Made by a program: the position numbers and the translations under genes
Notes under the pieces: model-generated
Seen by the model: the letters and a program-made list of their open reading frames with translations, nothing else
Told to the model about the DNA's origin: nothing
Database searches by the model: none
DNA from: a virus
Virus record (IMG/VR): IMGVR_UViG_3300027712_001108
Coordinates: 1 to 64,000 of that record
Direction: 5' to 3' (one strand)
DNA length: 64,000 nucleotides
Part shown: piece by piece, positions 15,769 to 22,943 of the stretch
Layout: each line of letters begins with the position of its first letter
How positions within the stretch are numbered: the first letter of the stretch is position 1

Positions 15769-15790
15769 AGGGCAAGTGTTACCTTGCCCT
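15760..15790 (-). terminator. Rho-independent terminator
   Basis: GGGCAAG (15770-15776) and CTTGCCC (15783-15789) form a perfect 7-bp stem with a 6-nt loop. On the minus strand TTTTTAATT follows, so it ends the gene stopping at 15800. On the plus strand it could also end a transcript from the non-coding region, with a weaker tail. Confidence 0.8.
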
Positions 15791-15799
15791 AGTTTGCAG

Positions 15800-16543
15800 T
15801 TATGGTTGCCATCCCGGCGGCGGAGTTGCGCCACTGGTATAAGCAGGGAATGCTGTGTTAGATACATCTGTGCCATATCTAGTACGCAATACAATCCCTC
15901 GCTTCTGCAAGTTCTTACTACTGTCGTAGTATACTGCCATTATGGCATTAGGCACAGTGGAATTCTCTCTGGTAAACTGTGTATTAACAGTGTTCCATTG
16001 AGTGGCAGCACCAAATCCTGTGCCAACTGATTGACTAACAGAACTCAAACTGTCCGCAGATCCGCTGTGGTTGTATATACCTCTAGCTACACTGCTGCTG
16101 GGATTGGCAAACGTGAGTTTGTTGATACTTGACGCAGGAAAACTATTTTGCCATTGATACTCACGGAATACCATGGCACCAATAACTCCTGTGTTACCTA
16201 CGTTGCCGCCAATTTTAGCCACATAGCTTTTGCTGCTACGGCTGAAGAAGAACTCGGCAGCGGTTGCTGCATCCAGTTTCCACCCTGGTATTTCCAGTGT
16301 GCTGTTGCCATTTACCACATAGCCTTCGCTTAGATGCCCTGCGGGTTTACCCTTGAGGACATCTAGTCCGTCTACACTGAAGATTGCCAATACCCTATCT
16401 GGACTTCGATTGGTAAAGCGGAGAGTGTATGTGCTACCCTCTCTGCCTTCAATCCAAACCTGCCCTTGATGATAGTATTCATCGGCAGGTCTGCGTCCAA
16501 GTGGGCAGATCTCCAGCTGATATTGTGCGCTGGAATCAAACAT
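15800..16543 (-). CDS. Conserved hypothetical protein of bacterial/phage type (247 aa)
   Basis: Residues about 25-135 match a pattern found in uncharacterised proteobacterial proteins: VWIEGREGSTYTLRFTNRS, RVLAIFSVDGLDVLKG, EGYVV, LEIPGWK, AAEFFFS and KIGGNVGNTGVIGAMVFRE. The C-terminal 110 residues are Ser/Gly/Asn-rich. No catalytic motif is visible; it is probably a beta-sandwich domain. It lies 1 nt after the vWA gene, has AGGATC as ribosome site and ends at a terminator, so the vWA gene and this gene form a two-gene late operon from the promoter at 17405. Interaction between the two products is inference. Confidence 0.75.
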   Translation of the reverse strand: MFDSSAQYQLEICPLGRRPADEYYHQGQVWIEGREGSTYTLRFTNRSPDRVLAIFSVDGLDVLKGKPAGHLSEGYVVNGNSTLEIPGWKLDAATAAEFFFSRSSKSYVAKIGGNVGNTGVIGAMVFREYQWQNSFPASSINKLTFANPSSSVARGIYNHSGSADSLSSVSQSVGTGFGAATQWNTVNTQFTRENSTVPNAIMAVYYDSSKNLQKRGIVLRTRYGTDVSNTAFPAYTSGATPPPGWQP

Positions 16544-16544
16544 C

Positions 16545-17321
16545 TTACTTGATCCTGTCGCGTTCTTCGGCAGTCATACTAGTAGACGCATACACTGCAT
16601 GCGTATCCAACCCTGCTATCTTTGCACTGCGCATACGTACAGTGGTAGCACTGAGTGTACCCATAGTCTGCGCCATGTTGGTAGTGCTGTAGTTTACACT
16701 GTTCATAGTGTTCATACCAAAGCTTGCACCAACTGAGAACGCATCAATGTTTGCACCAAGGAACACAAAACTCCAGTCTGCCTTTTCAGCAGCAGCAACC
16801 ATTGCTTTGATTTGTGTACTGTTGAATTTGCTACTGGCGTTTTCTTCGCCGTCAGTCATAATAAGAACGATAACACCGGGGCGATCCTTCTTCTTATTCT
16901 TTTCCAGTGTGGCATTTACCTGCTCAATAGTATAGCCAATGCAGTCGAGCAAGTTGGTTCCACCATTGGGTCGGTAGTTCTTTTTATCAAGCGCAGGCGC
17001 TTCGCTAATTGCAAGATTTTCAAACACAGTTTTGATATGCGGTGCGTCGAACTTGTTCAGTGTAAGAGTTGCATCGCCTGCATTTTCAGCAGCACGTTGG
17101 CCTTGAACAAATTCGTTAAAACCAGAGATAGTGCTGTCGTAGCAGGAATTCATACTACCGCTTTCATCAAGTACAACCGCAATAAGGTTGCCTTTGGTGC
17201 CAGCTTTTTTAAACTTGTATGTGTTTGTGGGAGTTGTGGTTGTTGCTACTGTTACAGTAGTTTGCTGTGTCAAACCGAGACCTGGAAACGGGTTCGGCAG
17301 AGTGCCATTTGTAGTAGTCAT
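16545..17321 (-). CDS. von Willebrand factor A domain protein
   Basis: 258 residues. A Thr-rich N-terminus of about 35 residues precedes a vWA domain. The MIDAS is complete: DESGSM from D52, the Thr in NGGTNLLDC near residue 122 and the Asp in MTDGEEN near 158. The C-terminus ends in SMTAEERDRIK. vWA domains bind metal ions and partner proteins, and phage versions often occur with AAA ATPases, but none is adjacent here. The mRNA leader of about 80 nt from the late promoter contains a CCCAAA/TTTGGG hairpin (17348-17365) before the AAGGA ribosome site, which may control translation. Confidence 0.9.
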   Translation of the reverse strand: MTTTNGTLPNPFPGLGLTQQTTVTVATTTTPTNTYKFKKAGTKGNLIAVVLDESGSMNSCYDSTISGFNEFVQGQRAAENAGDATLTLNKFDAPHIKTVFENLAISEAPALDKKNYRPNGGTNLLDCIGYTIEQVNATLEKNKKKDRPGVIVLIMTDGEENASSKFNSTQIKAMVAAAEKADWSFVFLGANIDAFSVGASFGMNTMNSVNYSTTNMAQTMGTLSATTVRMRSAKIAGLDTHAVYASTSMTAEERDRIK

Positions 17322-17404
17322 ATCAATGTCCTTCGAGGTCTTTACTGCCCAAAATCACCTTTGGGTCTTATCTGCCTCATCCTGCACCCTGTGTGCATTA
17401 AACA

Positions 17405-17412
17405 TATTTATA
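17405..17412 (-). promoter_or_regulatory. Late promoter box TATAAATA (exact T4 consensus)
   Basis: Exact TATAAATA on the minus strand, about 85 nt before the vWA gene. The leader carries a small hairpin and a normal AAGGA ribosome site, so this late transcript is not leaderless. Confidence 0.75.
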
Positions 17413-17451
17413 ATGTCTGAATTGCTGATATCCAAATTATTTAGATAGAAC

Positions 17452-17745
17452 TCATTGATTGTCAGCAGCAGTTGCACTGTCTTTTATTATTTCCAAATCT
17501 GGCCATGTGACGCCTAGTTTGTTTAGTTGCCATATAAATGCTTTGGTATGTTTAAACATCTCTGCTTTGAGATATTCCAGCAACATTTTAATTAATCGGT
17601 GCCTGTATGGTTTAAGATCTTCTGCGTGATCGCCTTCGTAGCCCATGCGCAACAATTCTACCAATGCAAGTCTTACATTTGTCATATCATTGGCATTGAG
17701 AGCTTGCATTAAATTATCAAGTTGGTATTCGGCGTCATTGCTCAT
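17452..17745 (-). CDS. Small helical protein with the WPDLE module
   Basis: 97 residues, mainly helical. The second half, HRLIKMLLEYLKAEMFKHTK followed by LNKLGVTWPDLEIIKDS, is the same module seen twice at the C-terminus of the 415-residue protein (LLNWM...LRKHNVDWPELDTIEQS) and in the frameshifted remnant at 15040-15172. It is therefore a stand-alone member of a family that has duplicated locally. AAGGA precedes the ATG. It follows the bilin reductase by 11 nt, so it is probably the last gene of that operon. Function unknown. Confidence 0.7.
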   Translation of the reverse strand: MSNDAEYQLDNLMQALNANDMTNVRLALVELLRMGYEGDHAEDLKPYRHRLIKMLLEYLKAEMFKHTKAFIWQLNKLGVTWPDLEIIKDSATAADNQ

Positions 17746-17756
17746 GGTGTATCCTT

Positions 17757-18380
17757 TTACAGTTGTACTGTTGGAAACAATACAGTAGTCATAAATTCTG
17801 TAGCAAGTTCATCGCCTAACAGATTCTTAATGGCTTTTACAGTATGCTCATTTTTACGTTGCTGTATGCAATATCTATCCTGTGCGGCTATGATATTAGC
17901 AGACAGGTGTGTATCAGGCGTTAAGCTATCAAGGTATTGTGCTAATACCAACTTTGCATCGTCTGCAATTGCTATCAACTCATCGCCTGTTGGTCTGCAT
18001 GCAATCCAATTTTCGCCAAATATGTCGCCCCATTCTGGACGTTGTCTAGGACGTTCAATTGGCAATGTGGTAAAAGGCTGACTGGGTAATACAGTGGGAC
18101 TGAGATCCCAAAACAATCCAGTTACTTTGCTTTCGCCTGCTATAACATCAAATCCAAATATAGGAGCAGGATCGGTAACATGCGGAAATACACAGCAATG
18201 TACCACCATGAAACGATCCTGATTAAAAATTTCCACATGCGCTATGCGAAATTTCGGACTGGTCCAACGATGGTTTTCCCAACCGTAATCTTTTGTAGGT
18301 ACAGTTTCACTGTTTGGTTGTCCTGCGATTATTGTACAGAAGTCACGAGCAACTTCATCCAAATAGTTGATAAAGTTCAT
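17757..18380 (-). CDS. Ferredoxin-dependent bilin reductase (PcyA/PcyX/PebS family)
   Basis: 207 residues with clear family marks: the W-x-SPKFRIAHVEIF strand, H61 in MVVHCCVFP and D78 in PIFGFDVIAG. The 17-residue H-to-D spacing equals that of the catalytic His88 and Asp105 of cyanobacterial PcyA. Also seen are KVTGLFWDLSP, RPEWGDIF and the C-terminal QDRYCIQQRKNEHT helix. These enzymes reduce biliverdin with electrons from ferredoxin to phycobilins. The gene overlaps the heme oxygenase gene by 26 nt, so heme could be turned into a bilin in two coupled steps. Phage members include PebS and PcyX; the product cannot be assigned by eye. Confidence 0.9.
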   Translation of the reverse strand: MNFINYLDEVARDFCTIIAGQPNSETVPTKDYGWENHRWTSPKFRIAHVEIFNQDRFMVVHCCVFPHVTDPAPIFGFDVIAGESKVTGLFWDLSPTVLPSQPFTTLPIERPRQRPEWGDIFGENWIACRPTGDELIAIADDAKLVLAQYLDSLTPDTHLSANIIAAQDRYCIQQRKNEHTVKAIKNLLGDELATEFMTTVLFPTVQL

Positions 18381-18864
18381 CGTATATCCTCATGGTCCAA
18401 TCAAATGCCGCATTGGCTTCGTCGTAGTGTATATCAGTAAGATTTGCTCTCACGTAAGCAATACAGCCCTTGAGGTCTTCAAATTTTAAATGTGCATGCG
18501 GTCCAGGCAACTGTTTGCCTATCATCTGTCCGCCATACATGTTTCCTAGATAATGCACGTAGACATGCGCCCAACGGTCATTGGCAGATAACCCACTGAG
18601 ATACTTTACGTAATTTTTTACATTTGGTGCTATTACGCAAGGCTCGTAGTCCATATCTGCAATGTCTTGCAATATGATTTTGTTACGCAGCACTTCTGGT
18701 TTGATAATCATACCGTCCCGTTCTAGCTCTGCATAGATTGGTTGCATGTTTTCGATAAATGCAGCATAGGTGTCGGTTCGCATGCCACCTGTGATCATCA
18801 GTTTACTTAATTCAGTTTGCTCTGCACGTTTATGACTGTCGCGCACTGCTTCGCGTAGATCCAT
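18355..18864 (-). CDS. Heme oxygenase
   Basis: 169 residues, shorter than cellular enzymes (about 210-240) but with the key parts. The proximal heme ligand is H11 in RDSHKRAE. The TELSKLMITGGM segment follows, then the distal helix HYLGNMYGGQMIGKQL, whose glycines (G111, G112) allow the helix kink over the heme. It opens heme to biliverdin, CO and iron, supplying the substrate of the bilin reductase whose gene overlaps its end. AGAGG before ATG 18864. The pair matches the ho-pebS/pcyX modules described from marine phages. Confidence 0.9.
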   Translation of the reverse strand: MDLREAVRDSHKRAEQTELSKLMITGGMRTDTYAAFIENMQPIYAELERDGMIIKPEVLRNKIILQDIADMDYEPCVIAPNVKNYVKYLSGLSANDRWAHVYVHYLGNMYGGQMIGKQLPGPHAHLKFEDLKGCIAYVRANLTDIHYDEANAAFDWTMRIYDELYQLFG

Positions 18865-18868
18865 TTGT

Positions 18869-19444
18869 TTACCTCTGTGATATTTTGAGGTTCATACCCT
18901 CTAATACTTTAAGCAGTGTAGCAAATCTTTCGCGGTCTTGCACTCTAAATTCTTCAGAAAGATTATCCCAAGGCTGAAGCATAGGATGTTTACGATTTTT
19001 TGGATCCATTTTGTGACCAAATGTCCAACCTTCGTCCATCTTGCGTTGGTGCCATTGGTTGTGATAGGTTTTAGCAGCAGACTCTGCAATACCTGCAAGC
19101 ATATCCTGTTGTACCTGTTGCAGTTTTGTTTCTCTGCCATCACGCTGGCTCCAGTTGATAACAAAGTCGCCGTCTGGATACTCTGCATTCCATGCTTCTG
19201 CAATAGCATCAGCTTCGGCTTCTTCCAAATCTCTACTGATAGGCACCACATAGTGATAACCATTCTCACCTTTTATACAGTAGAGTTTGGTGTTGACTAA
19301 TTCTCGGCCTTGTAACAGTCCTGTTTCGGCAATGATGCCATTAGGACCGCGGTCTCTAACTGTGCTAAACCATTTCGCAGGAATACCCTTGGGCAATGGT
19401 TTGGCAGTTTTAATTTCAATGTTGTGTTGTGATCTGTGCTGCAT
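18869..19444 (-). CDS. RyR-domain protein
   Basis: 191 residues. The C-terminal third, about residues 125-185, matches the ryanodine-receptor (RyR) repeat: AAKTYHNQWHQRKMDEGWTF, GHKMDPKNRKHPMLQPWDNL, SEEFRVQDRERF, TLLKVLEGM. Prokaryotic RyR domains are thought to bind nucleotides or nucleotide-like ligands. Residues 1-120 are a separate alpha/beta region (SRDLEEAEADAIAEAWNAEYP) not recognised. The gene is 4 nt upstream of heme oxygenase, so the three may be one transcript. A late box lies 4 nt before the ATG and there is no ribosome site. Confidence 0.8.
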   Translation of the reverse strand: MQHRSQHNIEIKTAKPLPKGIPAKWFSTVRDRGPNGIIAETGLLQGRELVNTKLYCIKGENGYHYVVPISRDLEEAEADAIAEAWNAEYPDGDFVINWSQRDGRETKLQQVQQDMLAGIAESAAKTYHNQWHQRKMDEGWTFGHKMDPKNRKHPMLQPWDNLSEEFRVQDRERFATLLKVLEGMNLKISQR

Positions 19445-19448
19445 CAGA

Positions 19449-19456
19449 TATTTAGC
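19449..19456 (-). promoter_or_regulatory. Late promoter box GCTAAATA, 4 nt before ATG
   Basis: Minus strand GCTAAATA, then four bases, then the ATG of the RyR gene at 19444. No Shine-Dalgarno sequence. It would also drive the heme oxygenase and bilin reductase genes. Confidence 0.55.
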
Positions 19457-19471
19457 ACTGTAATCACAATA

Positions 19472-20050
19472 TTACCATTCCCAAATCCATTGATACCCGC
19501 GATGCAGTTGACGTTTACCAACCATGCTCATCCATTGTGCTACAAATGTACCTTTGCCCACATGCGATCCGTCGGCGGCCATGAGGTTATCATCTACTGC
19601 AACCAGTGTACCAGGACGCAATACATTTTTAATAGCCAACAATTCGTAGATATGATGCTGTGCGCTGGGTTGCCAGTTGTTTAAGTCAAGGTCAAAACTA
19701 TCCAAGTACAGTACATCAATGTACCTGCCCATTTTACCAAAGTTGACTTCTGCTTCTTGCAACCATTTTACGCTGTCTCCGCAGAATACTTGATGACGTT
19801 GCCCTGTTAGGCTTTTTGCAAACTGACAGGCACGTGGATCGATGTCTACACTGTAAAGTGTACCTTCGTGCATGTCCGCCATGGTATTGAATACTTGACT
19901 GCTTTGTCCGTCGCCAAACCAATTGTCAGTTTGTCGTGTGCATCCAGTTTCTACAATAAGCGGGTATCGGCTATTTTGTACTTTGTTATACAGTATTTCA
20001 AACCCGCTGCGTCTTTTGTCTAGGCGGGCGAACATTTCATCTAATGTCAT
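19472..20050 (-). CDS. Class I SAM-dependent methyltransferase
   Basis: 192 residues from ATG 20050, chosen because GGGAG precedes it and the upstream in-frame extension is not protein-like. SAM-binding motif I is YPLIVETGCTR, followed by LYSVDIDPRAC (acidic residue for the SAM ribose), CGDSVKWL and IDVLYLDSFDLD. The strand GTLVAVDDN (metal/catalytic Asp region) resembles the O-methyltransferase/cephalosporin-hydroxylase-like branch (Methyltransf_24). The substrate is unknown. It stands alone between the RyR gene and the lysis genes. Confidence 0.8.
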   Translation of the reverse strand: MTLDEMFARLDKRRSGFEILYNKVQNSRYPLIVETGCTRQTDNWFGDGQSSQVFNTMADMHEGTLYSVDIDPRACQFAKSLTGQRHQVFCGDSVKWLQEAEVNFGKMGRYIDVLYLDSFDLDLNNWQPSAQHHIYELLAIKNVLRPGTLVAVDDNLMAADGSHVGKGTFVAQWMSMVGKRQLHRGYQWIWEW

Positions 20051-20099
20051 GTGTTTACTCCCAGACCATATTATATTGTCAACTGATGTGAAGAACACA

Positions 20100-20107
20100 A
20101 TTAAATA
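20100..20107 (+). promoter_or_regulatory. Late promoter box ATTAAATA, 4 nt before ATG
   Basis: ATTAAATA, then CAGT, then the ATG of the 36-residue gene at 20112; no ribosome site. Same leaderless arrangement as at other late genes. Confidence 0.5.
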
Positions 20108-20111
20108 CAGT

Positions 20112-20222
20112 ATGGAAGATAATGTAACAATCTTAGAATCCACTGTGGTGTTAGATGATGATACCGCAGCACGGGAAGAACAACAACGCATACTGCTGTT
20201 GTTGCTGGATGTAATGGAGTAA
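20112..20222 (+). CDS. Very small acidic/leucine-rich protein (36 aa)
   Basis: Starts MEDNVTILESTVVLDDDTAA and ends QQRILLLLLDVME. The frame runs from an ATG 4 nt after a late box to a stop that overlaps the next late box, immediately before the i-spanin gene. The amphipathic Leu-rich end and its place at the head of the lysis genes suggest a lysis-related peptide, but this is inferred from position. Confidence 0.5.
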   Translation: MEDNVTILESTVVLDDDTAAREEQQRILLLLLDVME

Positions 20223-20225
20223 ATA
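20218..20225 (+). promoter_or_regulatory. Late promoter box AGTAAATA, 5 nt before ATG
   Basis: AGTAAATA overlaps the stop of the 36-residue gene and is followed by TCAAC and the i-spanin ATG at 20231. TGGAG lies just upstream inside the box region, so a read-through mRNA could use it as a ribosome site. Confidence 0.5.
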
Positions 20226-20230
20226 TCAAC

Positions 20231-20704
20231 ATGAATATAACTGGAATCTTTGCAGTGGTATTGATAGTAGTAGGTGGTATGTTCTACTGGTACTTTGACC
20301 ACAGCCAAAAAATCATACATCAACTGGAAGCCGATCGTGCCAAGTTGGAAATATCGGTACAATCACAACGAGATGCTATATCTGCATTGCAAATGCATGC
20401 AAAAGATCAAGCAGTGCAAGTAACGGAACTGCAAACCAATTTAAATACTGCTAACAGCTATAGAGATACACTAGAAAAGAAACTACGTGATCACGATTTA
20501 ACAATGTTGGCTCGTGCTAAACCCAAGCTGATAGAAGATCGTATGAATGCTGCTACCGCAGCAGTATGGAATGACCTTGAAACTATTACAGGTGGTAAAC
20601 CCGCCAATACTGCTGTGCCTGCTGCAAAAACAACTGCACCATCAACAAGCAGCACCGGCCATTATAAGAGTTTAAATGATGTCAATGCACAACCCTTACA
20701 GTAA
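20231..20704 (+). CDS. i-spanin (Rz-like inner-membrane lysis protein)
   Basis: 157 residues. One N-terminal membrane anchor (ITGIFAVVLIVVGGMFYWYF, residues 3-22) is followed by a long periplasmic coiled coil (about 28-95, rich in Gln, Leu, Ala and charged residues) and a Pro/Thr/Ala tail. An o-spanin lipoprotein gene overlaps its end in another frame. Together they would bridge inner and outer membranes and fuse them in the last step of lysis, which implies a Gram-negative host. Architecture rather than sequence identity supports the call. Confidence 0.8.
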   Translation: MNITGIFAVVLIVVGGMFYWYFDHSQKIIHQLEADRAKLEISVQSQRDAISALQMHAKDQAVQVTELQTNLNTANSYRDTLEKKLRDHDLTMLARAKPKLIEDRMNAATAAVWNDLETITGGKPANTAVPAAKTTAPSTSSTGHYKSLNDVNAQPLQ

Positions 20705-21056
20705 CACATACCCAACCGTTGCATTGCTTGCTGCAACATTATCAATCGCAGGCTGTGCAAGTACTACTCAGCCTATTCAAATAGATACAAAACCAGTTCA
20801 ACTAGAAATTATACAGCCTGCACCTCCTGCACCTGTATCGCTGTCAGAAGTGAACGTATCTGTTGTAACAGCAGCGACACTTGATGCATTCATAAAACAA
20901 GCCAAAACAGAACAAGGTACTGATAATCCTGTATTTGTTGTATTAAGTGTAAAAGGTTATGAAAATCTCAGCTTGAATATTGCAGAACTCAAACGTTACA
21001 TACTACAACAACAGCAAATTATAGCATATTACCGCAAAGCTACTTCACAAAAATAA
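20676..21056 (+). CDS. o-spanin lipoprotein (Rz1-like)
   Basis: 126 residues with a type II signal sequence: hydrophobic VALLAATLSIAGC with the lipobox LSIAGC and lipid-acceptor Cys C27. The mature part begins ASTTQPIQ and is Pro-rich (QPAPPAPVS), typical of Rz1 proteins, then has a helical C-terminus (YILQQQQIIAYYRKA). The gene starts inside the i-spanin gene in a different frame, the usual Rz/Rz1 overlap. It is anchored in the outer membrane and pairs with the i-spanin. Confidence 0.8.
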   Translation: MMSMHNPYSNTYPTVALLAATLSIAGCASTTQPIQIDTKPVQLEIIQPAPPAPVSLSEVNVSVVTAATLDAFIKQAKTEQGTDNPVFVVLSVKGYENLSLNIAELKRYILQQQQIIAYYRKATSQK

Positions 21057-21066
21057 AGAAATTAAA

Positions 21067-21204
21067 ATGAACAGATTAAAGAAAATACTTCAATCAAAAT
21101 GGTTTAAACGAGGCGGCTTGGCAGTTTTGTGTTTTTACCTGCTCAAAAGCACATTATGGACCATACTGTTTGTTGCCATGTACATGGGGTGGGTACACTT
21201 GTAA
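21067..21204 (+). CDS. Small single-pass membrane protein (45 aa)
   Basis: Starts MNRLKKILQSKWFKRGG, a strongly basic N-terminus, then one hydrophobic segment (LAVLCFYLLKSTLWTILFVAM, about 18-38) and a short tail. The form matches a small pinholin, antiholin or lysis accessory protein. It lies between the spanin and holin genes, 10 nt after the o-spanin stop, with a weak AAAGAAA ribosome site. Confidence 0.55.
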   Translation: MNRLKKILQSKWFKRGGLAVLCFYLLKSTLWTILFVAMYMGWVHL

Positions 21205-21229
21205 CACCGCACTGAAAACACTGTGTTAA

Positions 21230-21237
21230 ACTAAATA
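21230..21237 (+). promoter_or_regulatory. Late promoter box ACTAAATA
   Basis: ACTAAATA on the plus strand, about 29 nt before the holin ATG, with AAGG in between as ribosome site. Confidence 0.55.
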
Positions 21238-21266
21238 TTGCTACTCAGCAATAAGGCAGTGTTGTT

Positions 21267-21998
21267 ATGATAAAACGATTAAACCCCGCAACCGAACCCA
21301 GCGATAAACCAAAAGTTATAAAGACACTAGATGGTGTTTCTAGTTCAGACGATGATACATTTTATCAAGGTACCGGACAAAGCGTGGCACCTGCAACACC
21401 AACACCACCGGCACCTGCTGTTACTACACCTGCTGTAGCAACTACAATGACCAGTGCGCCGCCGCCGGTTGTGCAGCAAAATACCACCGCCTCTGTAGTT
21501 ACAACACCTAGTACACAGTATGCCAGTACCATTACAGCGGGTAATATTACCAGTAATGTAGATGCAGTTCCCAATTCAGACGCAGCAATTGTACATCGTA
21601 AAATGAGTCTTGAAGAAGCCAAGTTTAGACTTGAAGAAGAAAAGACTCGTCATGCAATATACATGGAAATACGCAAAGAGGATTTTAGACAGTCTGAATT
21701 AAAAGTAGAACAAGATATCAACAGTAAAAAAGAGCACGAACATTGGATGAAGTCCTATTGGCGTCCTGCAATGGGATGGCTCTATATGATAATTTGTGCG
21801 TTTGATTTTATTGTAGGACCTATGTTAACTATGGCCATGCCTATATTTCTCAAAGGTCTTGGTGCAGCCAGTGTTACCTACACACAATGGTCAAGTTTAA
21901 CATTGAGTAACGGCGGGTTAATACATTTGGCATTTGGCGCAATACTGGGTATTACTGCTTGGACTAGAGGACAAGAAAAAATCAGCAAGATGGGTTAA
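21267..21998 (+). CDS. Holin (3-TM, GTA-holin-like) with long N-terminal extension
   Basis: 243 residues. The last 85 match the holin family of gene-transfer agents and many phages: EHEHWMKSYWRPAMGWLYM, then membrane segments and the closing ILGITAWTRGQEKISK, close to the family's 'LG-x-SAYTRGIEK' ending. Before it come a Pro/Thr/Ala/Val-rich low-complexity linker (about 35-100) and a charged helix (SLEEAKFRLEEEKTRH). It would form membrane lesions that trigger lysis with the endolysin at 8.9-9.4 kb. The long cytoplasmic extension is unusual and might regulate timing. Confidence 0.8.
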   Translation: MIKRLNPATEPSDKPKVIKTLDGVSSSDDDTFYQGTGQSVAPATPTPPAPAVTTPAVATTMTSAPPPVVQQNTTASVVTTPSTQYASTITAGNITSNVDAVPNSDAAIVHRKMSLEEAKFRLEEEKTRHAIYMEIRKEDFRQSELKVEQDINSKKEHEHWMKSYWRPAMGWLYMIICAFDFIVGPMLTMAMPIFLKGLGAASVTYTQWSSLTLSNGGLIHLAFGAILGITAWTRGQEKISKMG

Positions 21999-22004
21999 TA
22001 CAAT

Positions 22005-22916
22005 TTACTTCAAAATTGATTTCCAGTGATATATGGTTCTATCTATACCTTCGCTGTATGAAATTGCAGGCTTCCATCCGGTTAGTTTCGTAAGTTTTTC
22101 ATTTCCGCTGTTTAACCACCATATTTCGCCATGACGTGGATCTTTTGTATTCCAATTTATAGTGCCATTCCAGTTAAGCTGCTCTGCTATATAATTTGCG
22201 CAGTCTTTTATTTTTCTTGGATCATTAGGACCTATTGTGAATATATTTTTTGCACATTTTTCTCTGTTTTCAATAACAGTCATCCATGCGTCTAACAAGT
22301 CATCTATGTAGATAAAATTTCTATAAGGTTCTGCATATCCTAAATTACACACATTACCAGTTATCATCTGGCTTATAATATGCTCTGTAACAAAAAAGTC
22401 ATTGTCTTTTCTTCCGTATGCATTTGTCTGCCTAATAGCAGCCCATTCTAATCCATATGCTCGTCCAGCATATTCAAGATATTTTTCGCAACCATATTTT
22501 GCAACTGCATACGGCGCATTTGGGTTAGGTTGTGTTTCTTCAGTGAAAATAACAGGTATTTTAAATGTGTTGGTTTGTTCAATTTCGTCTGATATTGGTT
22601 GCCATCCATACACTTCCATAGTGGATGCAAAAACAAAATATGGCATATTCTGTAATTTACTACATGCTTCAATTAGATTTACAGTTCCTATATAATTTAC
22701 TTCGCTGAAGCTTACTTGTTCATAGAAACTTTTTTGAACTTCTGTTCTTGCTGCCAAATGTATAACAATATCTGGTGCTGTTTCTTTTATTTCGATGTTA
22801 ACAGCTTTGTGATCTGTTAAATCACTTTTGAGAGATACAACTGATCCAATTTTTTGTAATCTGGCTATAAGATGTTGTCCTATAAATCCGCTGGAACCTG
22901 TTAATAAAATTTTCAT
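22005..22916 (-). CDS. NAD-dependent epimerase/dehydratase (extended SDR)
   Basis: 303 residues. The Rossmann motif is GSSGFIG (7-13) and LAARTEV follows near residue 54. The catalytic YxxxK is Y136-K140 in PYAVAKYG, with ASTMEVYG supplying the Ser/Thr of the triad. The enzyme type is that of GDP-mannose 4,6-dehydratase/UDP-glucose 4-epimerase relatives acting on nucleotide sugars. It opens the minus-strand modification cluster next to a carbamoyltransferase, supporting a role in making or altering a surface or virion glycan. The exact reaction is not assignable. Confidence 0.88.
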   Translation of the reverse strand: MKILLTGSSGFIGQHLIARLQKIGSVVSLKSDLTDHKAVNIEIKETAPDIVIHLAARTEVQKSFYEQVSFSEVNYIGTVNLIEACSKLQNMPYFVFASTMEVYGWQPISDEIEQTNTFKIPVIFTEETQPNPNAPYAVAKYGCEKYLEYAGRAYGLEWAAIRQTNAYGRKDNDFFVTEHIISQMITGNVCNLGYAEPYRNFIYIDDLLDAWMTVIENREKCAKNIFTIGPNDPRKIKDCANYIAEQLNWNGTINWNTKDPRHGEIWWLNSGNEKLTKLTGWKPAISYSEGIDRTIYHWKSILK

Positions 22917-22943
22917 TGCTAATTTCTTACTGCTAATATTGTG

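Noticed and set aside
19472-20362. Longer 296-residue reading of the methyltransferase
   Set aside because: The first 104 residues are low-complexity Ser/Tyr/Cys, overlap the plus-strand late promoters, and lack a ribosome site; ATG 20050 has GGGAG.
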